Positions 35,825 to 54,400 of a stretch of DNA of 64,000 nt are shown piece by piece (within the stretch, counting starts at the first letter, position 1; each line of letters starts with the position of its first letter). Source of the DNA: Echiichthys vipera. Its lineage: Eukaryota; Chordata; Actinopteri; Perciformes; Trachinidae. The DNA is taken from positions 19,113,853 through 19,177,852 of the forward strand of contig OY829657.1 of NCBI GenBank assembly GCA_963691815.1. The letters are read 5' to 3'. Position numbers and translations under genes: made by a program. The notes below the pieces were generated by a model that was given only the letters and a program-made list of their open reading frames with translations, made no database searches and had not been told where the DNA came from.

Positions 35825-36925
35825 TACTGTAAAAAAATATAACAGCTGCAAACTGCTGTAGCAGTGTTAAACATGGTGAAACGGCTTGACGGATATCACT
35901 GTCATTAATCACAAAAGCAAGGAGGGAGAAAGAGAAAGCCTTATAATTTCATTGTGTATGTTTCCTGTTTACCCATCCCCACAGATGGTACTGCCAGCGC
36001 TCCACAGTGGAGCTCTCACCCTGTTGTTCCATCGCCCCCGCTTTTCTGTGGCCCTTTTGTGACAGTATAGACACAGAGCTGTCATTTAGATTCAGTAGAC
36101 ACATACACTGGGGATGGATGGATGGTCGAATAGATGGATGAGCCGAGTCATGGCAACAACGTAACTATTTGAAAAAACAAAAAGCGTTTTTTCTGAAAAT
36201 AGAAAGAAATTGATGATGCTAGCTTGGTGCTGCGCTGACAGAATGCGATGAGTATAATGAAGTGCATACACTATCTGAGGACTTCCTGTGGCACGCCCCT
36301 TTTTCCACCATACATGCTTTTTGAAAGACAGCATTCACATTTGTGTAACTGTAATACGATTGTCCGTGCTGTTGAGGAAATGAAAATCAAGTATTTGACC
36401 TTTGTATCTTACAAGTGGCTTAGTGTTACCCAGTGGTGGCCTTCAGACTGATGGTGCAAAAGCATCCTTTCATGCCACCACTCTTAATTTTTCATAATTG
36501 TTAAGCCTTCATATCAGAATAAATAGCGTTAATGTATTCCGCCCATAGCATAGCTGGAATTTGCATGAATTTATCAGGCTTAAAGCCAGGCTGCCTGCTC
36601 ATAGCCCTTCAATGCTTGAAGTGTGTTAAATGTACGCACATGCACACAGCAGCCCTATGTCTGCTACATTGACAACTGCAAGGCCAAATGAGAAGATAGT
36701 GAAATCGATTTCCACATTGTATTTCACACCCTTTCATCAGGCCCAGCCCTCGTGGCTAGAATGCTTGTGATTTCAAAAGCACTTAACATACGCCAGCCCT
36801 TTGTTCAAGAAGCAAACTACTTCTGAGGAGACATCAATGCAAATAAAACCAACTAGCAGAGCGAAGGGAAACTCAAGCTGAAGAACAACCAAATTACCCG
36901 TAGTTAATACGTCTTCATTACAATT
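35825..36925. other. intergenic with CNE-like core at 36480-36880
   Basis: The core contains TTAATTTTTCATAATTGTTA near 36483-36502, AAATAGCGTTAATG, and CATGAATTTATCAGGCTTAA, without any coding frame. The rest is unremarkable. Confidence 0.3.
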
Positions 36926-42796
<5,871 letters not shown>

Positions 42797-44180
42797 ATTT
42801 TAGATTTACTGGAATCACTTTCAGATATTAGAATTTGATGTCATACAGTACATAGTGTCGCCCAAGATTTAATAATGTTATTTTCTGTCATGGAGTATGT
42901 GGCATCTTGGCTCAACTTATAATAAAAAATGTACAAAAAGTCTGTATGGCAATTGGTTAAAGTAACATTAACTTAGAGAAATGATGTGCAATGTTTAAGT
43001 ATTAGTAAAAGAAACTACGTTTTCAATGTTTCAGGCAGCCCGCAATTTTCATGCAAGAGAATGCCCACTGCAAAATGGGTTACACAGTTCCTTAAAGCTA
43101 AGAGTATTGAAACAATGAAATGGCCAGCCCAGAGTCAAGATATAAACCCCATAGAGAATCTCTGGAAATCCTTAGCGACAAAGTAATGTCTAATTAACCC
43201 ACTACAGTTACTGAACTGTGGAAGAGACTTAAGAAGAATGGACCAAGATTAAACCAAAGCAGTGTGGGAAACTGGTGATGTCCTGTGGGCGCAGATGTGC
43301 TCAAGTCATTTAAAGCTGTGGCCTCTACTCTTCCTGTTTATTTTTTAATCCTATAGCCCGAAGAAAACTTTGTTTAAATCTTCTCTTCTTACACAAATGT
43401 TACTGTTCTCTAATTTTTCTCACTGTTGTCTTCACAAAATAAAGGGTTTTGCCTTGATTATTAAAAAATAAATGCTGGTATAACACTGGTATAGCCACAG
43501 TGGATATTCTATCAAATTCTCAACAATAAAAAATAACAGTATTTCAGGATTAATAATTTGTTCTCTACTTTTGATCTCCAGTGTGAATATTTCTGTACTT
43601 ATATTTCTATATCGCGTCACAACGGTCACTAACTGAATAAAAGAACTGAACAAAAAGTGCCTTCTGAAACAACACGTCTGATAATATGGTGCTTGTTAAC
43701 AACAAGAAATGATAAACGTTCTTCTGACACCTAATTAATCATTGTTAAGTAAGAATAGTGTAATTAAAAATCTCTTTCTATCAAAAATTCTGATTTTTTT
43801 AAAAAACACAAATATCAATCAATTACTTTACACATACAAAAGTTGAACATGTCGAATGATCGTGTGTTTTTGTCATCTGTGTTTTCACTTTCTTTCACAT
43901 TACTAGTAAGTAGCATTATCTTTATCACACATCAGTGTCATCATCGCAGAGCGGTTATCTAATTAAGCCCCAGCTAACACACTTTTAAAATGGGACTTTA
44001 CACAAGAACAACGTTGGTCACACTCACTCTTGTGGTCTTTCGTTTTTTCTTCCCCTCCAGCTTTCCGTCTCACACTTTGGTTTTTCTTTTTTCAACTGCA
44101 CCTCAGCACTGGAGAACATTTGTGAATTTGTTTTAGGTCAATGGTTATGATGTGAACTCATTATAAGAAAGGTCAGACCC
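42797..44180. other. AT-rich intergenic sequence around the Tc1 fossil
   Basis: Apart from the transposase remnant there is no recognisable coding or RNA sequence. Flanking AT-rich DNA may include more of the decayed element. Confidence 0.45.
43045..43325 (+). mobile_element. Tc1/mariner transposase fossil (C-terminal part)
   Basis: In frame to a stop at 43184-43186 the sequence reads TAKWVTQFLKAKSIETMKWP and then DINPIENLWKSL, the hallmark C-terminal block of Tc1-type DD34E transposases, with the catalytic Glu of PIENLW kept. The region of the second Asp is already altered. After the stop, shifted frames continue with W.KRL, WTKIKPKQCGKLVMSCGRRC and AQVI, the usual remainder of the protein. 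The element is therefore broken by at least two frame changes and lacks its N-terminal half. Terminal inverted repeats were not found. It is a dead copy. Confidence 0.9.
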
Positions 44181-46660
44181 ATACATAAATGTATACTAGG
44201 CTACCGCAAGCGTGGCCCATCTCAGAGAAGGATCTCAGGATGCTTAAAGGAGCTCACCCTGGAAAGAGAGAAGGGCAGACCTCACAGGAGGTTCACAGGA
44301 GCTGAATGTCTGTCTCAACCAGTCAGCCAATCCAGTGTCTCATTTCACTGATTATGCACACTTCCCAGGCCGCACTGGAGATACTCCACAGGGAAAGGGG
44401 TGAAAAAGCAGGGTTTTATACATTGCTCTGTCTAAATAATGATGTTGGAGTTATGAACAGGGGTGCCCGCTATTCCCCTCGGACTTTTGGTTCATGGCCT
44501 GCCGCCTCTTTGGTTAAGGCTCCTCTCTCTAATGACCCATGTCAAAGACTACCCCGCACTGCCATCGTGACATATCATACCTCATCACTTAGACCCCACA
44601 CTGACAATTATAATCATATATATAGCTTTCGCTGCCAGATCAGGCCACTACTATGACAAATTGATATGGTGATGAGAGACGCGGCCGTAAGAGAAGGAGC
44701 TGGGGAGTGGAACAGAGAAGGAGGGCAAGAGCGGGCGAATATGTCCAAGCACAGAGCACAGCAATGAGGGATGACTGAAGACACCTAGTGAGGAATTGCA
44801 GTATCAGTGTTCCTTACACAGGGTTTCATTCTTCACGCAAGTTATTGTTCATTCACCCCCTTGCCCCTTAAAGAGTCATATCCTGCCCTGTTTGGCTAAA
44901 GAACACTTTCTGTCTGTATGGGCCCTGTCACTCCCCTCTTGTTTCTTACAATGGGGGGTTTTAAGCTGCCACACTAGATGTGTAAAACCCTTCCCTTTCT
45001 GATGGGTCTAGGGCAAGGACCACCAGCATACTTGGCCCCTCTGCACCATGATGCACCCAAAACAAAAGTGCATTGAGAGTCTCCCTGTTTTTTGTTCCTC
45101 GACCTCGAGGTACCAACACCCACAAGGCGCTGGACTCACTTCCTGTGCTCCACTTTGCTGTACATTTATTACCCTGTTCTGCCAATAACATGTCCTTCAA
45201 TCCCCAAGATGGATGTTTGCTGAATGAGTTAACCTTGTGTATATTTGACAGTGGCTATTGGTGGTCCACCTCTTTGAGGCCGTCTTGGGACAAAGAGGCT
45301 TTTTGTTTCAGATTGTTCTGTCTTTTCCTTGTGTTCTTCTTGTTGCCCTTTGTTTCCTGCTTACCCATCTCTTTTCCTAAAAAAGAAGTACCCTTAAGGG
45401 TAGGCTTTTCGATTCAGTATATTTTTTTATTCCTTATGCTGCACAATTTTAATATTTTTTTTATCCCACTAGTCTCCCACTATCTCCCACTAGTCCCAGC
45501 CCCCAGTTTCTATCTGCAGCCCAGCCTCCATGCCCCAGCCCTGCCTGTCCTGCAGAAGATTTAGCTTTTGTTGGCTAGTGTTAATAGGATTAAAATGGGT
45601 TACTAGCTCAATCACAGAGAGCTTCAAACCATCCCTAAATGTAAGTGTCTCATGGGGGTCGGGGGGCATTGTGGTTCTGTTTTCCCCCCTCTGGCAGCCC
45701 TCCTGATCGGAGGAGAGACCCCAGGCCTGATGGGGGTGGCAAAGGTTTGGCCTCCAGGAAAATCCGCAGGATTATGTCAGCACTCATTACAATGTACACA
45801 AAGACCACAGGATCAGTAGGAGCACAAACGGAGCAGTTAAGTCAAATAGGGTGGGCCAGGGGATTCTCTGCTTCCACCCTGACATTGATTAGCCTTTGTG
45901 CTCCCGGACTCCCCACATTCAGGCTACAGCCGCTGGGTTACCGATAGGCAGTGAAGTTGGCGCTACACTAGCTTTTATACTGGTTAGAATCTTAATTCTG
46001 AGGCTTTGAATTAAATTTCAGTTTGGAATTACTAAACAAAGTCGAGCGGTTACCATGAACCACAGTGTTTTGCCTGATGTTTCAGCCACAGATTTACGAA
46101 GTGGAAAAAAACAGTCAGCCAGCTATGATAAAAATCAATCGTTGGTGAGGGTGATATTGTGGCTATACTGCACTGTGCCCGGTATCCATACATAATTAGA
46201 CAGTGGATGAGAATAGTAGGGGATCTATTGTGATAATGTGAGGTCACATTGCTCTTGAACATCCATGATAATGAACATATCCAATGAAGTTGTATCCATT
46301 AGGCACGCTGAAGTGTCCAGTACTGCATTTACACAGCCCTGAGACTTACACATACACACACATGCATATGCCTCATTTGCATGGCGCTTAAACAAAAGTG
46401 AAAAAAAAAACATAATTAAAAAAATAAAACACAATAAACAGCACGACAGGATTAATATTCCGCTTCTCATTAAAACACTACAGAAGCATCCTGGGTGGAG
46501 CATGTGCGTGACTACTACAGTGTCACCCTCCAAGGCTGGAAACACGAGGGGCCGGCCAGCGATTGATGTTTGTGTTCATTTGAATAGGTACTCAGGGGCA
46601 GTGTTCCACCCTACGTTCAGCATTTTCATAAGTGACGATAACACACTCATCCATTCAACG
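44181..46660. other. intergenic, mixed; CNE-like patches
   Basis: The 163-codon plus frame at 45073-45564 is rich in Phe/Leu/Pro from pyrimidine-rich DNA and has no family resemblance. A short tandem TCTCCCACTAG repeat lies near 45470-45498. Parts of 44180-44640 and 45680-45960 are repeat-free and could be regulatory. Confidence 0.35.
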
Positions 46661-47279
46661 ACACACACACACACACTCGAAGACAGATAAATACATGTGT
46701 TGTATTCATGCACACCGCTTGTACCACACACAAATGCTTTTGTCAATCAGTGTGCACACTTGTGTTAAGCTATATGCAAAATGGCCACATTCACACTTTA
46801 CTAGTGCTTGTGCGTGCTAAAAAGGGCTGATGTGCCAGCAGTGTGTATGTTTGTCCACTATGGAGGCATCACTGCCCTGTTACAAAATATGAACCTAAGC
46901 TAAATCTACTAACATGGATTCATTTTACTGATCAATGAATAAAATACAATCTCCATGGGGCCATTGGACAGATGTTGCATTACCAATATGTCCTGGCTAA
47001 ACAACAGGAAGCAATTGAGGGGATTTTGTTTCCATTTCTGCTGCATCAGGTTAGAAAACAATGCACTTTGTCCACACAGAGTACACAGTGAGTCCTGTTA
47101 AAGTAGCTTCTCAGTAAAGATTGCGGAGGTCCTTTATATAATATTACAGCCATATGGGTTTTCCCTCCAAACATTCGTTTATTTATTTACCTAGATTAGA
47201 TCATAAAATCATGAAATTACCCTAAAATTGCTTTTTCGAGAATGCACACAGTATATTTATATATATATATATATATATA
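46661..47279. other. intergenic with short microsatellites
   Basis: (CA)n at 46661-46676 and (TA)n at 47252-47279. Nothing else recognised. Confidence 0.5.
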
Positions 47280-50200
47280 CTATGTGTTGGGGTTTTTGCC
47301 CCGATCCCCTCCTGTCAGCGTATTCATAAATGTTGCTGGAAAATTTCTTATTCTAGCAATCCTCCAGATAGCCAGAGCCCATTTCCATAGCTTTAAATAA
47401 TGTCAATCTGGGCAAACCCTGGATTGAAGCCCCTGAGCCGGAAGGCACAATTTCTCCTTTGCCTACAGTCTGATAATTTTCGGAGCTATTGGCAACTTGG
47501 GAATTTTGCAGCCTTATCACTTGGGCTCAGCGAAGTTCACTGCCACTAATCGGTGCAGGGATCACTCATTCAAGGATTGCATGATCATGTGTTTTTTTTT
47601 TCCAGTGCAGTGACAGCTGTCTGCACAGGGGCATTAGAAATGCAGATGAACCAGCCTAATAGGTTAATGCGTAACACACGAAAATTAGGTTTAATCCCCA
47701 AGCGAAATAATCTAGCATTTTCAAATTCCTTGATGAGGGAATAGAGACATTGCCTGTGACTCAATTAGGTGCAATGCGGATCAAAGCAAATTTACCTAGA
47801 GCATGTGCCCTACATCCCTAACACGCAGGCATATGTATGTGTGCGAGTGTGTTTCTGTGTGTACATGTGACAGTGAGGGATACGGCAGTGTGTCTGTCCT
47901 CATGATGCCGCAGGCAAACCCAGGGCGGCAATAACATCATCATGACAGGACCTCTGCCTGCTTATTTATTCCCTTTACTTACCTCACCGCTCAAATAATG
48001 TCAATGCACACATGCACACGGACGTACACACCCTGACAAGCTGACAAACACAAACACACACACATTTGAAAATGAATAGCCTTAGCCGCGGAACCTGCGG
48101 AGAGGTGATAACTGAGACGGTGTGAGCAGTCTCCGTCACAGCAGCAGTGTTTTCAGCCTAATTGGAACTAAGTACCAGACACATGTGGGAGCAAATATAT
48201 GTGGCGATTCATATGCATGTGGTCAGGTTGGGATATATTTCTTATTCAAATCTAAATTGAATGGGGGTTGGCTGAATCCATTCCAAATGTAGCTCTAATG
48301 TTGGATTCTATCCTGCATCCAGCCCCATGATTACTATTAATAAGCTCCTGCCATGTGTATATCGGGAGACCCTATACAGTGCCCTGTAATAGAAATAGAG
48401 CATCAGGGTTGTGTGTGAATGTGTGTGCACATACATGTGCGTGTGCGTGTATGTATGTGTATCATTAGCAGGGTGCAGCTGGCCATTAGGGTCCTAGGGT
48501 GGGTGTTGTTTTGCTCTCCTTCTCACTGTATTCCTGTCCGTTATTCTCTAATGTGTTACTCTGACCACTGGCACTTTGTTAGAGTACAAAAACATTTCCT
48601 CATTGCCTATCATACAAGTGCATGTGAGTGAGGTCGAGACTGATTTCTCAAAGCAGGTAGCAAGTAATGAAAGCCACACTCTAAGCCTTCACGAATTGGC
48701 AACCGAGAGAGGAGAGAAGCCTTCAGGAATAAGCACTGTTTGGGGGTGGGAAGCGTCAAAACGCACCAATTACTGTCCCCAGACAGTTACCCCTCAAAAA
48801 AAAAAAAAACGCACACTGAAATCAATGAGGACACAAACTGAACAATCAGCTGCAACTAGCTATCAACAATGGAGTGGAATATGCAAAAATGCCAATTAAA
48901 TGTGTTAGCATACGCACAGGTTTTTTTTGTATGATATCCCAACATCTGTGGCATTAGCCATGGCTCTCTTTATGTAAAATAGAGACAGGGAAATGAATAC
49001 GCAATCTACCACTGTGTTTTCATCATTAGTGCGCTCCAACTCACAGCTCTGCTGCCTCCCAAGCCGCCTGAGTGGGGAGCGAGAGGAACATTTGTGTGCC
49101 CTCGCTTGCCAAATTAATTCTTGTCTTGACATCTTAATTCTCAGTTCTTGTGTGTGGTCAAATCAGCCTACTATAGAAAAGCAATCAAGCAATTATTCCC
49201 AAATTATATTTGCCCAACACACACTGATTGGTTATTCTTTTCTTATTGAGTAAGCTCATTAATTCTGAGCAGCTTGCTTGTTATGCCTCTGCCATTACTC
49301 CTTTCCCCTCTCATCCCCTCTCTCTCTCTCCGTCTCTCTCACCCCCTGCTCTTCATCATGCACACTCACTCCCAGCTCTCACTCCTACTCCCCCCTTACA
49401 CACACTCCTCTCTCCTTCTCTCTCCAACAGATGCACCCTATCTTCCAGCCCCAGCCTGCTGATGTTTTGGAGATGACATACACTACAAAAGCCCCATGAT
49501 CTGTGGCATTGTCTAGTCGGCCAATTACTATTCCCATCTCTGATTAACTTTGATGTGGAACCTAATGAGATAAGGCAGCTTATCAAGGCAGCAGCTGATA
49601 GTGGTCTGATTTATTCCTGTGCCTGGCACAAGTGACAAAAACTAATGAGGAGGAGTTTGTATGTAAGCTCAGGTCTAAGGGAAGTGCAAAATTGTTCATC
49701 CGCAATTCATCAGCTCCCGCCTGAAATGGCCTCGCTGTCGACAGTGTGCAGCGCTGAGACACTCCACATAATAGCACAGTGGCTCGCCGTAGAACAAGAG
49801 CCACCAAGTTCCGACTTTCTCTCCCTCCTCCTCTCTCCAGCATCTTTCTCTTATCAGCTCCTTTCCCCCTTCTCCAGGCTCTAATGGTGCAGCTAATTGC
49901 TCAGGTTGTTTAGCTGTGAGGAATGGAGGAGTGTGTGCACAAAGCTGTTCCCTTCGCCTGATCTCCAAGAGGTGAAACCTTAATTTTACACTTCTGCCAT
50001 CTGTGTCTACTTTAATACTGCTACTCTACTATATTGTATTTCAGTTATTTTAAGGATTCATGCATAGTACACATTCTGCTGAAATAGTGTGTTTTTGAAA
50101 TTTAAATGAAAAATATAGAAAATGTCACAGATTGGATTACAAAAATGGATTTCAAATTTCCCCATCGTTTCAATTGCAATCGAGGTACAAATGGGTTATT

Positions 50201-51380
50201 TTTCTTATTAGAATTAAAATGTGGTAGCTTCTCTTGTTTCTGTTCCACCGCAAGGCAGTGTAATAATTACTGTCCTTTAAAAGGGTTGTTAATATTTTCT
50301 TATCAACAATACCACTACATAGTAATGAAACAGTCCTTTTATATAATACTTTTGTTGTGACGCTGCAGCACATTCTTGTAATGCAGTTGACGAAGGAAGG
50401 AGAGAAAAAAAAAACCCTGAAGTGAATTGAACTGTGAATTCTCCTGCACGGACTGTGTGTAGAGAGGCAGGAAGTGTGTGCCTTTTGATTTGGAGTATAA
50501 AAGTAAATAATATTTGTACATCTAACACATACTCGAAGTGAATGAGCAGCCCCTGAATGTGTTTCTATGAGCAAGTGGAGAGCTCTACAGACTTTAAAGC
50601 CGGAGCCCAATTAAGCCTCGCCTCATCGGGAGAGGGAGAGGAGCTGAAAGCTGAATACATAAGATAATGCAGCCGCACTAAAGCAGCCAGCTCACTCAGT
50701 GTAAAATTAGAGAGGGAAGAAAAAATCTTGATAAAGAAAGAAGAAAAAGCAGGGACAGACAGTAGGGGGAAGAAGAGGAAAAGAAGTTCCTTTGGGCCAA
50801 TTTCCTTTGAAACTGGTTAACCAAATACAGCTATTCATATTCGACACAATTAATAGTGTCTCTTTCTTGTTCAGACAGCACATCATAACGGGCAGAGGGG
50901 AAGAGAGAGAAGAGGATTTCTTTCTCCCTCAAAATTGTAGCCAATTTAAGGACAAAGCGGTACCCTCTAGTTCCCCAGAATAGGAGTCGCAAGCATAAAA
51001 GAAGACTGACATCCAAATCTCATTCAAGGACGCAATTTCCAAATGCTAATCATAATCTGCAGATGTTGGCCACTGATACATCCGTTTATTTATTTATTTT
51101 GGAAGCATGTCTGTGCCCATTTGGACGGCCTGTGAAATCTGAAACAAAGAGGGAAAATCCCTTCTTTTTGAGGCATGTTGAACAGTATGCAAGACCAGCC
51201 ACATCATGGACATCTGCACCATCCTCAGATGGGGTGTGTAAGCAAACGCTCAAAAACAGCCATGCACACACGCACGCAGAGACACACAGTAAGGCACATG
51301 CACAGAGAGAAACACGCAGACACATACACACCCATTTATTTCTTATTTTTTCTACTCCTCTCACTCTCCCTTTCTCTCTC
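47280..51380. other. intergenic, several CNE-like islands
   Basis: Repeat-poor DNA with ATTA/TAAT-rich patches, for example 47290-47800 and 49500-49650 (GGCCAATTACTATTCCC, TCTGATTAACTTTGATG). Polypyrimidine runs at 49300-49430 create spurious Ser/Leu/Pro frames. No exon supported. Confidence 0.3.
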
Positions 51381-51383
51381 CAG

Positions 51384-51466
51384 GTCATTTTAGAGTACCT
51401 CAGATGTGTCATCAGACATTGGTTTCCATCTGAACCTGAGGGAAAAAAGAAATACTTGACAGAAAG
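51384..51466 (+). other. orphan exon-like open frame
   Basis: A long pyrimidine tract ending TCTCTCTCCAG precedes GTCATTTTAG, and the frame VILEYLRCVIRHWFPSEPEG KKKYLTE runs to a GAAAG|GTATAT donor 83 bases later. Composition and borders look like an internal exon. I do not recognise the peptide and see no partner exons nearby, so chance or a non-coding exon is equally possible. Confidence 0.2.
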
Positions 51467-54400
51467 GTATATAAAAAGAGGACACTCTGAATTTTGACAT
51501 TTTTTGCACAACTGCTTCAAAATGAGTAGGATGGAGAGGCACCGAAAAGCAACTCCAAGACACGTTTTTGTTTATTTGCTGCCTTTTCTCCCTCTCCTCT
51601 TTCAGGGAGATGGAGGCTAGCACAAGGCCACAACTCACTCATCCTTGTATAGAGGGACTCAGCGCAGGGCCGTGAAAGAGAAATAGACGTGGCTAAATTA
51701 ATTCTGGGATCTGTTCTATTCAGCCAAACTCAAAAAGGATAACCCCTTTTTTCCATTTAGATACCAAATGCAAGGTGAAACTCAGCTCCACCTTTCAGTT
51801 AGGTGACATTAAATATGCTGCTTCTTTTGATAGGTAATACAGTAGTAACTGCAGCTGCTAACTAGTAATTATATGTATTCAAATCATGGCTTGTGTTGAT
51901 TCAGTTGGGAGGTTAGGCGTTGTTTGTTGATGTGCACTGCTAGTTCAGCTCACCATTGTTAACATACTTCCTATTTTTCCATCTTTTTTCTTCCTTTTTT
52001 GCTCGTGTTTGCTTACTTAGAATTTTTTCTTTCAATCTCTTTTGCAGGTAAATATGCTGATAATTGTCCTTGATAAATAATACATTGAAAAAATTCAATT
52101 TTTTTTGCTACTTACTATCATTCAACCATATTCTATTTGACATTCTGATCTGAATATGAATACAGACAGTTCACATAAAGAGTGTGTTAAGAACATGGTG
52201 ACCCTTCGTCATGACTGCAGTCATGCAGCCCTCCATCTTCACCGATGGACCACCTCTGCTTATGTAGTAATTAATATTCATACTTCTCTACATGTGATCC
52301 GTCCTCTGATGGCTGCTGATGTTATGGAGCCCATTCTGGCTCAGTGGGGTTTATACTTGACTACAAAAGCCATTGATTGAGGTGGCACTAGAGACATGAG
52401 TATTGTGTTGCTATTTGTAATATTTCACGGTGGCTTGGAGGTGCTGTATAGATGCTTGTTTCCTTTGAAGACTGTTTCTGGACATTTCCAGGCCACTCTT
52501 GGCTCCCTGCTCTCTTTGTTGACTTTGTCCTGCTTCTACACCCAATAAACAATCCTCCCAGCTGATAGGATGCCAGATTCTGTCTGAAACAATCGGTACT
52601 CATGCCCCTCTCAAGCATGCCAGGCCAATCAAAAGGCAGGGGAAGCCAAACGGAGCCGTGCACCTGTCCTCCAAACAAAATGAAGCACTTCCGGAGACCA
52701 GCGAGGGGGACCGGGGTGCTGGGTTCACCCTAAATGGACCATTGTACTCTTCCAGAAAAAAAACCTTCAGGATCACACAGCACCCAAATGTTGGCCAAGT
52801 GACACTCCTCCACGCACACCCCACTACCCACACCTACAAATCACACATCCGCCCCCCCAACCCTGTTTCTTCTTTCATTGACTCCCTCCCACTACTGGTT
52901 GGTGAGACTTGGGTTGTATTCTTCAGGGAGGAAGAAAAGACTCTCCCTGCTACAAATAGATAGAATGGCTTTGGTATCCCCACCCACCCTCTCTGCAGTC
53001 AACAGAAGCCTCTGTCTCTCTGAGGCAGACACTGCATGTCCAGCCACCAAAACACTCAACATGCCACAGCAGTCTAGATGGGTGCTGAAAGGGGTTCTGC
53101 ATTTTAATATTCATATTCAGTGCACCAATTCATTAGCATTCTATTGGAGCCTACAATAGAGACTGGAGAGGATCTGACCCTGTGGTTCCCTGATCAAGGT
53201 CAGTAAGAAAATAAAATCTGAATTGCATCCCGGCACACAATTGGATCCTCCAGACCTGCCATATCCCCCACCTAACATGATGAATGCATTCACTGTGTTC
53301 TCAATAAGGCCACTTTGAAGTGAAAAGAATGTGCCTCAAAAGTGAAAAATTATTATTTTGATCCTGCAATATGAAAGACAGATTTAATTTCAGGACAACT
53401 GTCTGTTGGTCCTCGCAGTCACCCTTGCAAATTATGGATTTGTTAAAGTTTTCTATTTAGGCTCTGCCATGCACACACATACAAACATACACATGCCAGG
53501 GTCTGTAAAGGCACTCACAAAAGCTCCAGGGGTTTTGTATTTCACCCCAGCAGCTTTACAAGTCATGCCAGCTATGCAGTGCAGTGTCTGTAAAAGGTCA
53601 CTCTTTCTTTTTACATCCCTGCACATATGGACACACACACATACACACAGAGTCAAGAGAATAAATCTAACCGACCAGTCGATTATGTGATTGGGTGCTG
53701 TGACAAAGGGTGAGCATGTTGCTAACACGTTCCCTGTCAGTAGAGGGGCTATATGTGGGCAGACACAAAGCCTCATTAAAATACATACAGAGCCAGTGCT
53801 GCTGCGGTGGGTGGGAAAGATGCTCCATCAAGATGTCGTTACAACAAGGCTATCTCCACCCACTGGCATGTATCTCCCTCACACTGTCCTCCCCCATGCC
53901 TGGACAGCACAATGGCAGGCTCCTTTATAGCCAGTGTGGGCCATTCCCTCCATTCCCTGCAAGGTCAGGGCCTAATCCTCGGGGAGTTCTCACATTGTGT
54001 TTTAGCGAACCGGGGTCAAACTGTTTGAAATGAGGGGGTTTAGTTAAACATCTATTAGGCAGGCCCAGTGTGTTGGGGTGTGCTTGATTTATGTGTAAAG
54101 CTGTTGTGCTCAGCTGTCCGGACACTCCAGCGTTTTTGGCAGTATGTTCTACAAGTCCTGTATGTGTCAGTTTGAACAAAAAAAATCCCACAGCATACGT
54201 CACCTTAAATAATGCACATTGACCCGGCGTTCACCTCAACACATGTTCACCTATGCATACGAAGTGTGTTGCAGAAGGATAGAGTGAATACAGAATAGTT
54301 CATGTGCCTGTCATCTTCTTTGCCATTGAGAGGCGCTGTGCCAGCCAAAGAAAAGGGGGAAAAAATTAAAGAATAAAAGTTGAAAGTAGCTGTGTTGTCA

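Noticed and set aside
45073..45564. 163-codon plus-strand open frame
   Set aside because: Phe/Leu/Pro-rich from pyrimidine-rich DNA, no recognisable domain, no partner exon.
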